Shown here piece by piece: positions 1 through 6,003 of a DNA stretch of 11,687 bases. Position numbers and translations under genes: made by a program. The stretch is from a bacterium. Lineage in GTDB: Bacteria > Pseudomonadota > Gammaproteobacteria > Burkholderiales > Methylophilaceae. A model generated the notes under the pieces. The model saw nothing but the letters and a program-made list of their open reading frames with translations, was not told the origin of the DNA and searched no databases. The stretch is taken from contig DAIDAS010000441.1 in the NCBI GenBank assembly GCA_027310505.1, positions 1 to 11,687 on the forward strand. The letters run 5' to 3'. Every line of letters starts with the position of its first letter. The stretch's first letter is position 1.

Positions 1-462
1 GGCCATCACCAGCCGGATCTTGAGGTTGAGGATGCGCTCAAGGTCTGCGATCCAATCCGTGCGGAACGGTTCGGCTGTGGCGATGGTGACTTCCTGGTCG
101 GTCACCCGGACGGGCATGATCTTGAGGCGGTCGGCGTAAGCCTTGGAAACGACACCGGCGATGGCGCTGAAATTGAGCTTCAGTGGATCGATATGGTAGT
201 AGGGAACGTTAAGGCGCCTGGCGAGCCACTCGGTGAGAAATTCGGTGGTATAGGTCTTGCCCGGCGGGTGGGGGTTCTTCCAGAGCTGTGTGCCGATGAC
301 GGCCAGGGGGTGCATATTGGAGCTGTCCATCTTGCGATCCTTGAACAGTTTTTCCGCAAGGTCTTTCGGCACCATGCCGTCCTGCACCATCAGCCGCAGG
401 ATTTCCCCCAACGATAACCGGTGGTCGTTGGGCGGTGGCGCGGTGAAGTTGGCTTTGCTCAT
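1..462 (-). CDS. GspE/PulE-family secretion or pilus assembly ATPase, N-terminal part (cut by window edge)
   Basis: The first 154 residues of a longer protein are visible; the reading frame stays open to the window edge. Residues about 75-154 look like the N-terminal domain of type II secretion and type IV pilus ATPases (T2SSE_N/MshEN): a 'PYYHIDPLKLNF' segment, then 'YADRLKIMPVRV', a 'VTIATAEPF' segment and 'DWIADLERIL'. An upstream helical region (residues 15-43, around LGEIL and DGMVPKDLAEKL) resembles the first half of that fold but is spaced differently from the usual RLGxxLVxxG motif. The Walker A/B ATPase core would lie off the left edge, so the function (type II secretion, pilus extension or another GspE paralogue) cannot be settled. 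The ATG overlaps the nadC stop codon by one base (TGATG, 460-464), with a GGTGA-like ribosome site just upstream, so translation is probably coupled to nadC. Confidence 0.75.
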   Translation of the reverse strand, partial: MSKANFTAPPPNDHRLSLGEILRLMVQDGMVPKDLAEKLFKDRKMDSSNMHPLAVIGTQLWKNPHPPGKTYTTEFLTEWLARRLNVPYYHIDPLKLNFSAIAGVVSKAYADRLKIMPVRVTDQEVTIATAEPFRTDWIADLERILNLKIRLVMA

Positions 463-1295
463 CAATCACCCTCGAATCGCATGGAAAGGTCGATGGCCCT
501 GACGTGCTTGGTCAGGCTGCCGATCGAGATACGATGCACGCCGGTTCCGGCCACGGCCCGCACGTTATCCAGCGTGATGTTGCCGGAAGCTTCCAGCTGG
601 GCTCGCCCGGCGCTGAGCGTGACGGCGGCGCGTATTTGATCCAGCGAAAAATTATCCAGCAAAACCAGGGTGGCGCCCGCATCCAGTGCGGTTTGCAACT
701 CGTCGAGCGACTCCACCTCGATCTGGATCGGGACGTCGCTGATCTTGCGGGCGGCTTCGAGCGCGGGCCGGATGCCACCGGCTGCAGCAATGTGGTTCTC
801 CTTGATCAGGATGCCGTCATACAGGCCGATGCGCTGGTTTTTCCCGCCGCCGACCGTGACTGCGTATTTCTGCGCGAGCCTTAACCCGGGCAGGGTTTTG
901 CGGGTGTCCATGATTGCGGCATGCGTGCCTGCGATGGCATCGACGTAGGTGCGCGTCGTGGTGGCAATGCCGGACAGGGTCTGCAAAAAATTGAGGGCGC
1001 ACCGTTCTGCGGTAAGCAGGCTGCGCGCGCGACCGTGGAGGGTGCAGAGGGTTTGGCCGGCTTGCAGCCGTTCACCTTCGGCCGCGTGCCATTCGATATG
1101 CGTGTCGGCATCCAGCAGCCTGAAGCAGGTGTCGAACCATGCCTGGCCGCACAGGATGGCAGCTTCACGGCTGATAACCCGGGCTGATGCCATCTGTTGC
1201 GCGGGGATGAGCTGTGCGGTGAGATCGCCCGCCCCGACATCTTCATCAAGGGCGAGGCGCACGCAGTGTTCAATGTCGGCGGAGGTTAGATGCAT
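462..1295 (-). CDS. nadC: Quinolinate phosphoribosyltransferase (nicotinate-nucleotide pyrophosphorylase, carboxylating)
   Basis: NadC converts quinolinate and PRPP to nicotinate mononucleotide, CO2 and pyrophosphate, the step where de novo NAD synthesis joins the salvage route; it is cytosolic and usually a dimer or hexamer. The 277 residues match the normal family length. Visible signatures are ERCALNFLQTLSGIAT (97-112), DTRKTLPGLR (130-139), KYAV (143-146), GGGKNQR (149-155), LIKENH (163-168), EVE (193-195), LLDN (212-215), EASGNI (235-240) and the phosphate loop ISIGSLTKH (256-264). The first helical 'DEDVGAGDLT' (17-26) is also typical. The segment usually written GGGxNHR carries Gln at the His position. 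The ATG at 1295 fits the family N-terminus. nadA and nadB are not in view, so nadC is not clustered with its pathway here; instead it is coupled to an ATPase gene downstream. Confidence 0.97.
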   Translation of the reverse strand: MHLTSADIEHCVRLALDEDVGAGDLTAQLIPAQQMASARVISREAAILCGQAWFDTCFRLLDADTHIEWHAAEGERLQAGQTLCTLHGRARSLLTAERCALNFLQTLSGIATTTRTYVDAIAGTHAAIMDTRKTLPGLRLAQKYAVTVGGGKNQRIGLYDGILIKENHIAAAGGIRPALEAARKISDVPIQIEVESLDELQTALDAGATLVLLDNFSLDQIRAAVTLSAGRAQLEASGNITLDNVRAVAGTGVHRISIGSLTKHVRAIDLSMRFEGD

Positions 1296-1299
1296 TTCT

Positions 1300-1311
1300 G
1301 CATTATAATGC
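1300..1311. promoter_or_regulatory. Divergent promoter palindrome between nadC and the GST gene
   Basis: GCATTATAATGC is a perfect 12-bp palindrome in the 48-bp gap between two divergent genes. It contains a consensus -10 box TATAAT on each strand (1304-1309 on plus, 1307-1302 on minus). A plus-strand start would fall near 1316, giving a leader of about 28 bases for the GST gene. A minus-strand start would fall almost on the nadC ATG. No convincing -35 box sits 16-18 bp upstream on either strand. The role as a shared promoter or operator is inferred. Confidence 0.5.
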
Positions 1312-1343
1312 CAATCTTCTCAATGATTTGACATGGTTATGCA

Positions 1344-1958
1344 ATGAAGCTTTTTATCACACCAACCAGTCCCTATGCGCGCAAGGTGCGCGTGATGCTT
1401 GCCGAGAAGCATATCGAATGCGAGATTGAGGTCGTCCCTTCGTTGGCGGCTCCGGATTCACCTGTGCCGGCCCACAATCCGCTGGGCAAGGTGCCGACCC
1501 TGGTGCTGGATGACGGTACCAGCCTGTACGACTCGGTCGTCATCGTCGATTACCTCGACCACAAGACTCCGGTGGCAAGACTGATTCCTCAGGATAACAA
1601 TCACCGGGCTCTGGTGCGTCGCTGGGAAGCGTTGGCGGATGGCATTTGCGATGCTGCCATTGCCGTGGTCATGGAAAAGCGCCGCGCGTCCGAGAAGCAG
1701 GACGAAACCATCGTGCAGCGGCAGATGCTCAAGGTGGAGCGAGGCTTACGCGCCATGTCCGAGGATATGGGTGAAAGCAAGTGGACCGCCGGTGACAAGT
1801 TTACCCTGGCCGACATCGCCACGGGCGTGGCACTGGGATACATTGATTTGCGCATGTCTGAAATCAACTGGCGTGAAACCTATCCCAATCTCGGGCGGCT
1901 GTACGAACAGCTGCTTGCCCGGCCATCGTTCAAGGATACCGAGCCACCGGCAGCGTAG
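1344..1958 (+). CDS. Glutathione S-transferase family protein, YibF-like
   Basis: A 204-residue protein with a thioredoxin-like N-terminal domain (about 1-78) and an all-helical C-terminal domain (about 88-200). The first strand-loop reads TPTSPYARKVRV, placing Ser9 at the catalytic position used by serine-type and beta-class-like GSTs. NPLGKVPTL (45-53) holds the cis-proline (Pro51), and YDS (62-64) is the loop that normally grips the glutathione gamma-glutamyl group. The C-domain has WEALADGICDA (94-104) and the N-capping motif TLADIA (154-159), and ends in FKDTEPPAA, closely resembling E. coli YibF. Substrates of YibF-type proteins are not well established, so I give no reaction beyond probable glutathione binding. 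It is a single-gene unit: divergent from nadC and closed by the hairpin at 1976-2023. No clear Shine-Dalgarno precedes the ATG. Confidence 0.9.
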   Translation: MKLFITPTSPYARKVRVMLAEKHIECEIEVVPSLAAPDSPVPAHNPLGKVPTLVLDDGTSLYDSVVIVDYLDHKTPVARLIPQDNNHRALVRRWEALADGICDAAIAVVMEKRRASEKQDETIVQRQMLKVERGLRAMSEDMGESKWTAGDKFTLADIATGVALGYIDLRMSEINWRETYPNLGRLYEQLLARPSFKDTEPPAA

Positions 1959-1975
1959 ATCTCAGGGGTACTGCA

Positions 1976-2023
1976 CCAAACAAAAAGCGGAGGCCATGGA
2001 AATGGCCTCCGCTTTTTGTTTGG
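1976..2023. terminator. Strong bidirectional rho-independent terminator
   Basis: Arms 1976-1997 and 2002-2023 are perfectly complementary over 22 bp around a GGAA tetraloop (GNRA type). A GC-rich core (GCGGAGGCC) is flanked by an A-run on the left arm and a T-run on the right, so either strand gives a hairpin followed by a U-rich tract. It lies 17 bp after the GST stop and 10 bp after the yqhA stop on the other strand, and so serves both convergent units. Confidence 0.93.
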
Positions 2024-2033
2024 GAGCTTGCTT

Positions 2034-2552
2034 TTAGTGGTCGCCGGTTCTTTCGCTGGCGATTTTGTCCCCGAGTGCGAACAACACACCGGTGACAACG
2101 AAGGTGAGGTGAATGCCGACCTTCCACGCCATGATCTCGTTATTGACCTCATCCTTGCCCATATGCATGAACGCTCTCAGCAATTCGATCCCGGAAATGG
2201 CGACGATGGAGCCGATCAACTTCATCTTGAGTTCGGAGAATCCGACATGCCCCATCCAGGACGGCCTGTCCACGTGATCGCCTGTTTCGATCTGCGAGAC
2301 GAAGTTTTCGTACCCGGCAAACACGATGATGATGAGCAGGTTGGCGACCATGACCACGTCGATCAATGACAGGACGCCGATGATGACGTCATTTTCCGCG
2401 CCGCTCAGGGCAAGCGCAGCGAAATGCATGAACTCCTTGGTAAACATGACCAGCAGCAGGCCCAGTGCCAGCACCAGCCCGATATAGAACGGTGCGAGCA
2501 GCCAGCGGCTGTTGAAAATGAGGCTTTCCAGACCGGTTTCGATTTTTTTCAT
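2034..2552 (-). CDS. yqhA: YqhA-family (UPF0114) inner-membrane protein
   Basis: A 172-residue membrane protein of the UPF0114/YqhA family; the E. coli member is about 164 residues. Hydrophobic segments lie at about 18-38, 58-80, 112-128 and 146-164. Family signatures are visible: SRWLLAPFYIGL (15-26), LSLIDVVMVANLL (61-73), FAGYENFVSQ (78-87), SIVAISGIELLRAFM (115-129) and IHLTFV (147-152). I chose the ATG at 2552 rather than the in-frame ATG at 2573, because 2552 has GAGGAAA (2561-2567) 8 bases upstream and aligns with the family N-terminus. The molecular role of the family is unknown to me. It is the last gene of the marC-nudJ-mnmA-yqhA run, 25 bases after mnmA, and is followed by the strong hairpin. 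Confidence 0.92.
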   Translation of the reverse strand: MKKIETGLESLIFNSRWLLAPFYIGLVLALGLLLVMFTKEFMHFAALALSGAENDVIIGVLSLIDVVMVANLLIIIVFAGYENFVSQIETGDHVDRPSWMGHVGFSELKMKLIGSIVAISGIELLRAFMHMGKDEVNNEIMAWKVGIHLTFVVTGVLFALGDKIASERTGDH

Positions 2553-2560
2553 TACAGAGA

Positions 2561-2567
2561 TTTCCTC
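2561..2567 (-). promoter_or_regulatory. Shine-Dalgarno site that fixes the yqhA start
   Basis: GAGGAAA on the minus strand lies 8 bases before the ATG at 2552. The alternative ATG at 2573 lies upstream of this site and has only AAAGAA before it, so 2552 is the better start. Confidence 0.7.
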
Positions 2568-2577
2568 GATCATTTCT

Positions 2578-3654
2578 TTAAAGAATCATGCCGCCGCCAA
2601 GGCAGACGTTGCTTTCGTACACTACCACCGATTGCCCCGGCGTGACCGCCCATTGTGCCTCACCAAAGCGGATTTCGCAGCGGTCGCCGTCGATGGCGTC
2701 GATCTCGCAGGGCGCGTCCGGCTGGCGATAGCGTGTCTTGGCCGCGTAGACCCAATGGGTGCGCGGCTCATGGCCGGCAATCCAGTGCATATTCGAGGCG
2801 CGCAGACTGTCGCTCAGCAGTAACGGATGCTCATGCCCCTGCACCACGATCAACACGTTATTGGCCATGTCTTTCGCGGCGACATACCACGGCTCGCCGT
2901 CGCCTTCTTTGGAGCCGCCGATGCCTAGCCCCTGGCGCTGGCCCAGCGTGTAATACATCAGCCCGGTGTGCTGTCCCACTACCTTGCCTTCCGGGGTGCG
3001 CATTTCACCGGGTTCGGTCGGCATGTAGCGTTGCAGGAACTCGCGAAACGGGCGTTCGCCAATGAAGCAAATGCCGGTTGAATCCTTCTTCTCGCTAGTG
3101 GCGAGCCCCGCCTTGCGCGCGATTTCGCGGACTTCGCGCTTGAGGTGCTTGCCCAGCGGGAACAGGGTCTTCGAGAGCTGTTCCTGGTTGAGACGGTAGA
3201 GAAAATAGCTCTGATCCTTGGAGCCGTCTTCCGCTTTCAGCAACTGGAACAGGCCGTCCACTTCACGCACCTGGGCGTAGTGGCCAGTGGCAATCTTGTC
3301 TGCGCCCATGGTCATGGCGTGGTCGAGAAAGGCACGGAACTTGATCTCGGAATTGCACAGGATGTCCGGATTCGGCGTGCGCCCGGCACGGTATTCTTCC
3401 AGAAAGTTGGAAAAAACCTTGTCTTTGTATTCCTTGCTGAAGTTCACCGCTTCGATCTCGATGCCGATGCGGTCTGCCACCGAGACGGCATCGACCAGAT
3501 CCTGGCGTGCCGGGCAGAATTCTTCAGTGTCGTCGTCTTCCCAGTTCTTCATGAACAGGCCGACGACTTCGTATCCTTGCTGTTTCAGCAGCAGGGCGGT
3601 GGCAGAAGAATCCACGCCGCCCGACATGCCGACGACTACGCGTTGTTTTTTCAT
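2578..3654 (-). CDS. mnmA: tRNA-specific 2-thiouridylase MnmA
   Basis: MnmA activates U34 of the Lys, Glu and Gln tRNAs by adenylation and replaces its oxygen with sulfur relayed as a persulfide, giving the s2U34 needed for accurate decoding; it acts in the cytosol. The 358 residues match the family. The PP-loop SGGVDSS is at 11-17, and KNWEDDD (36-42) follows. The catalytic Cys100 lies in GRTPNPDILCNSEIKF and the second catalytic Cys196 in KKDSTGICFIGER. TGHYAQV (123-129), KDQSYFLYRL (146-155) and LGQRQGLGIGG (237-247) are further hallmarks, and the C-terminal beta-barrel ends SNVCLGGG. Both cysteines are intact. The ATG overlaps the nudJ stop by four bases (ATGA, 3651-3654) and lacks its own Shine-Dalgarno, so translation is probably coupled. 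The nudJ-mnmA order is also found in E. coli. Confidence 0.98.
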   Translation of the reverse strand: MKKQRVVVGMSGGVDSSATALLLKQQGYEVVGLFMKNWEDDDTEEFCPARQDLVDAVSVADRIGIEIEAVNFSKEYKDKVFSNFLEEYRAGRTPNPDILCNSEIKFRAFLDHAMTMGADKIATGHYAQVREVDGLFQLLKAEDGSKDQSYFLYRLNQEQLSKTLFPLGKHLKREVREIARKAGLATSEKKDSTGICFIGERPFREFLQRYMPTEPGEMRTPEGKVVGQHTGLMYYTLGQRQGLGIGGSKEGDGEPWYVAAKDMANNVLIVVQGHEHPLLLSDSLRASNMHWIAGHEPRTHWVYAAKTRYRQPDAPCEIDAIDGDRCEIRFGEAQWAVTPGQSVVVYESNVCLGGGMIL

Positions 3655-4094
3655 AGATGGGTCAGTACCGATAATGGAAAGCGCTGGCCGGCGAGATAAT
3701 GCTCGACGCAGGTCAGCACTTGCGGGCTGCGATGGCGATCCTGGGTGGCGCGGATTTCGTCCGGCGTCATCCAGAGGGCGCGCAGAATGCCGGTGTCGAG
3801 CTTTTGCGAGGCATCAAAGCCGGTGACGTCGCCAACAAACGCAAAGCGCAAGTAAGTGATGTCCTTCTTCGGGTGTCTCCAGTGATACACGCCCAGAAGG
3901 CCGGTTGGTGCAAAACGGTGGGCGGTTTCTTCCCAAGCCTCGCGTGTCACTCCATCCAGCAGGGTTTCACCGTTTTCCAGATGGCCGGCAGGCTGGTTGA
4001 ACATGATGCCATCGGCGGTTTCTTCTTCTACCAGCAGGAATTTGCCATCCTTTTCAATGATGGCGGCGACGGTGACGTTGGGTTTCCAGATCAT
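3651..4094 (-). CDS. nudJ: NudJ-like Nudix hydrolase
   Basis: A 147-residue Nudix protein. E. coli NudJ (YmfB) hydrolyses nucleoside tri- and diphosphates and the thiamine precursor HMP-PP; this protein's substrates are inferred only from that likeness. The start KPNVTVAAII, the segment FNQPAGHLENGETL (32-45) and the Nudix box with Gly37, Glu43 and REAWEE (51-56) carry the metal-binding glutamates. The glycine that often follows the box is Ala58. The C-terminal part has RSPQVLTCVEHYLAGQRFPL, as in NudJ. The frame is open further upstream to 4280, but those codons overlap marC and do not resemble the family, so I start at the ATG at 4094. That ATG has no good Shine-Dalgarno. It lies 26 bases after marC and overlaps mnmA by four bases, the same neighbour as in E. 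coli. Confidence 0.93.
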   Translation of the reverse strand: MIWKPNVTVAAIIEKDGKFLLVEEETADGIMFNQPAGHLENGETLLDGVTREAWEETAHRFAPTGLLGVYHWRHPKKDITYLRFAFVGDVTGFDASQKLDTGILRALWMTPDEIRATQDRHRSPQVLTCVEHYLAGQRFPLSVLTHL

Positions 4095-4120
4095 GACCAA
4101 GGGGTGCAAAATGAGTAATT

Positions 4121-4759
4121 TTACCCGTTTGCCAGCGCCGGGAACAGGCCGACCATCCCGTGCGCGATAAATTCGACTGCCATGGCGGCCAGGACCAGTC
4201 CCATCAGGCGGGTGAAAATGTTGATGCCGATGGTGCCCATACGATTGGCGATAGGTACGGAAAGGCGCAACACGCCCCACACCAGCAGGGCGACGGCCGT
4301 GACTGGCGCGAGCAATTGTACATGCCCCCAGAAACTGCCGCTTTGCTGGGCGGCGATGATCATGCTGCTGATCGCGCCGGGGCCGGCGAGCAGCGGAATG
4401 CTGAGCGGCACGATGGCGACGGCTTCACGCTCGGCGGCGGCTTGGGCCTCTTCCTCCGTCTGGCGGATGCCGCTCTGCTTGGCATGCATCATGGAGATGG
4501 CCATCAGCAGCAACAGAATCCCGCCACCGGTCTGGAACGAGGGGATGCTGATGCCGAAGAACTCAAGAATGCGGTCACCCAGGAATGCGGCCGAAACCAG
4601 CACCAGAAATACGGTCAGCGCCACGATACGTACGATGCGGGCGCGTTGAGCATCAGTGCTGCCATTCGTGGCGGTGATGAAAACCGGCACGCTGCCGATC
4701 GGATTGACGATGGCGAACAGCGCCAGGCCGATTTTGAAGAGCGCGTTCCAGTCAGTCAT
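4121..4759 (-). CDS. MarC-family (YchE/YhgN-like) integral membrane protein
   Basis: A 212-residue protein with about six membrane segments (roughly 6-28, 41-61, 68-90, 114-136, 147-167 and 184-208). Family signatures are FAIVNPIGSVPVF (15-27), the FQTGGGILLLLMA stretch (75-87), and VPLSIPLLAGPGAIS (117-131), which mirrors the first motif as expected for an inverted-repeat fold. A short, charged, Ala- and Glu-rich loop (about 97-113) separates the two halves. MarC was once linked to multiple antibiotic resistance but that role was not upheld, and no transported substrate is established, so I do not assign one. It is the first gene of a four-gene minus-strand run and is transcribed divergently from yajL. 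The ATG at 4759 has no clear Shine-Dalgarno. Confidence 0.93.
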   Translation of the reverse strand: MTDWNALFKIGLALFAIVNPIGSVPVFITATNGSTDAQRARIVRIVALTVFLVLVSAAFLGDRILEFFGISIPSFQTGGGILLLLMAISMMHAKQSGIRQTEEEAQAAAEREAVAIVPLSIPLLAGPGAISSMIIAAQQSGSFWGHVQLLAPVTAVALLVWGVLRLSVPIANRMGTIGINIFTRLMGLVLAAMAVEFIAHGMVGLFPALANG

Positions 4760-4769
4760 TTGATGCCGG

Positions 4770-4800
4770 TTGCTTCATGGTTTGGTATGCTTCTTACAAT
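4770..4800 (+). promoter_or_regulatory. Possible sigma70 promoter for yajL-maf-rng
   Basis: TACAAT (4795-4800) matches the -10 consensus at five of six positions and lies 21 bases before the yajL ATG. TTGCTT (4770-4775) is the best -35 candidate, with a long 19-bp spacer. This gap of 62 bp must also hold the marC promoter, for which I see no good match on the minus strand. Confidence 0.35.
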
Positions 4801-4808
4801 AGTTAACT

Positions 4809-4814
4809 GGAGGA
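4809..4814 (+). promoter_or_regulatory. Shine-Dalgarno of yajL
   Basis: GGAGGA lies 7 bases before the ATG at 4822, the strongest ribosome-binding site seen in the window. It suggests yajL is translated efficiently compared with its neighbours. Confidence 0.8.
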
Positions 4815-4821
4815 TGGGTCG

Positions 4822-5370
4822 ATGGCAAAAGTTCTTGTTCCGCTTGCTCCGGGTTGCGAAGAACTCGAGGCGGTGACCACAGTGGATATCCTACGCCGCG
4901 CCGGCATCGAAGTCATCACTGCCGGGCTGGTGCCCGGCGTGGTGCGTGCCAGCCGTGGGACAGTGCTGGTACCGGATGTTGCGCTGGATGAGGCGATGCA
5001 CCACGAGTATGACATGATGGTATTGCCCGGCGGCATGCCCGGCAGCGAACACCTGAAGGACGATGCGCGCATCATGGCGTTGCTGAAGCGCATGGCCGCC
5101 GCCGGCCACTACACCGCTGCGATTTGTGCCGCGCCGATGGCGCTGCATGCGGCGGGGCTGCTGGAAGGCAAGCGCGTGACCAGTTTCCCCGGCGTGCTGG
5201 ACGAAATGCCGGGCTCCCATCGCTATGTCCATGACGCCGTTGTCGTGGATGGCAAGATTGTCACGTCCAAGGGCCCTGGAACCGCGATGGATTTCGCACT
5301 GACGCTGGTCGAGCTGCTGGTCGGCAGGGTGAAGCGCGATCAGGTGGAGGCGGATCTTGTACGTTCTTGA
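4822..5370 (+). CDS. yajL: DJ-1/YajL-family protein (DJ-1/PfpI superfamily)
   Basis: A 182-residue cytosolic protein of the DJ-1/ThiJ/YajL branch. E. coli YajL and human DJ-1 act in defence against oxidative and carbonyl damage; chaperone and deglycase activities have been reported and the deglycase claim is disputed. The nucleophile elbow AAICAAPMAL places the reactive cysteine at Cys102 (DJ-1 Cys106 equivalent), and GCEELEAVTTVDILRRAGI supplies the conserved Glu16 (DJ-1 Glu18 equivalent). VLPGGMPG (67-74), the short FPG segment and SKGPGTAMDFAL complete the fold signatures. Cys12 lies close to the active-site glutamate and is not usual there (Ser or Ala in E. coli YajL and DJ-1). A strong Shine-Dalgarno supports this start. 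It heads a likely yajL-maf-rng operon, 39 bases before maf. Confidence 0.94.
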   Translation: MAKVLVPLAPGCEELEAVTTVDILRRAGIEVITAGLVPGVVRASRGTVLVPDVALDEAMHHEYDMMVLPGGMPGSEHLKDDARIMALLKRMAAAGHYTAAICAAPMALHAAGLLEGKRVTSFPGVLDEMPGSHRYVHDAVVVDGKIVTSKGPGTAMDFALTLVELLVGRVKRDQVEADLVRS

Positions 5371-5409
5371 ATGGATGGTCCCCGTTGCCCCCATAGTGAA
5401 TGCGCGACG

Positions 5410-6003
5410 ATGAAATCGTCGCCCCTGATTTACCTTGCTTCGCGCTCCCCGCGGCGCGGAGAGCTGCTCGGACAGATCGGTGTGACCTTCGAAGTGCTGC
5501 CTTCCGACGTGGATGAAACCGTGTTGCCGGATGAGTCGCCGGAGCATTATGTGCTGCGGCTGGCGCGCGAGAAGGCTGCGGTATGCGTGCAGCGGCTGGC
5601 GATTCAGGGCATGCCGCCCAGGCCTGTGCTGGCGGCTGATACCACGGTCTGCATCGACGGCATGATTCTGGGCAAACCGGAAAACGATGCGGATGCGGCA
5701 GCCATGCTGCGCCGCATGTCGGATCGCTGGCATGTGGTGCATACTGCCATCGCGCTGGCTGACGGCGGTCGGGTAGAGGCGTCGCTTTCCAGCACCCAGG
5801 TTGAAGTGGCCCCGTTGACGGAAGCCGAGATCGCCGCCTATATCGCTTCCGGCGAACCGCATGACAAGGCGGGCAGCTATGGGATCCAGGGGCTGGCCGG
5901 CACATTCATCCGTCGTATCGAGGGTAGCTATTCCGGGGTCATGGGACTGCCGGTTTTTGAGACGGCACAATTGCTGAAAAAATTTGGAGTACACGTGCTG
6001 TGA
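5410..6003 (+). CDS. maf: Maf/YhdE-type nucleoside triphosphate pyrophosphatase
   Basis: Maf proteins hydrolyse nucleoside triphosphates to monophosphate and pyrophosphate; the YhdE subgroup prefers dTTP, UTP and modified pyrimidine nucleotides and is thought to clean nucleotide pools. The 197-residue product begins LIYLASRSPRRGELL (6-20), with SDVDET (32-37), the catalytic Asp77 in AADTTV (75-80), GKPENDADAAAML (88-100), SGEPHDKAGSYGIQG (147-161) and SYSGVMGLPVFET (173-185). ADTTV, rather than the GSDQV-like form, points to the YhdE rather than the YceF subgroup. The frame extends 13 codons upstream to an ATG abutting the yajL stop, but family homology begins at 5410 and neither site has a clear Shine-Dalgarno. 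The last four bases overlap the rng start; maf next to rng is a conserved order seen in E. coli. Confidence 0.95.
   Translation: MKSSPLIYLASRSPRRGELLGQIGVTFEVLPSDVDETVLPDESPEHYVLRLAREKAAVCVQRLAIQGMPPRPVLAADTTVCIDGMILGKPENDADAAAMLRRMSDRWHVVHTAIALADGGRVEASLSSTQVEVAPLTEAEIAAYIASGEPHDKAGSYGIQGLAGTFIRRIEGSYSGVMGLPVFETAQLLKKFGVHVL
5986..5989 (+). promoter_or_regulatory. Shine-Dalgarno supporting the GTG start of rng
   Basis: GGAG lies 10 bases before a GTG at 6000 whose codon overlaps the maf TGA (GTGA, 6000-6003). The next residues (SEEILINVTPQETRVA) align with the RNase G N-terminus, so the GTG is the likely start. Confidence 0.6.

Noticed and set aside
1328..1333. A perfect TTGACA (-35 box) on the plus strand just before the GST start
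   Set aside because: A -10 box 17-18 bases downstream would lie inside the GST gene, and the best match there (TTTTAT) is poor; it could not drive the full gene.
4095..4280. N-terminal extension of nudJ by 62 codons
   Set aside because: The extension overlaps the marC coding region and has no Nudix likeness; the family N-terminus starts at the ATG at 4094.
4160..4876. A 238-codon open frame on the plus strand opposite marC
   Set aside because: It is antisense to a clear MarC-family gene and crosses into yajL; the composition is low-complexity and matches no family.
4891..5994. A 367-codon open frame on the minus strand opposite yajL and maf
   Set aside because: It lies antisense to two well-recognised genes. 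Its product is rich in His, Arg and Gln with no family signature, as expected for the shadow of GC-rich coding DNA.
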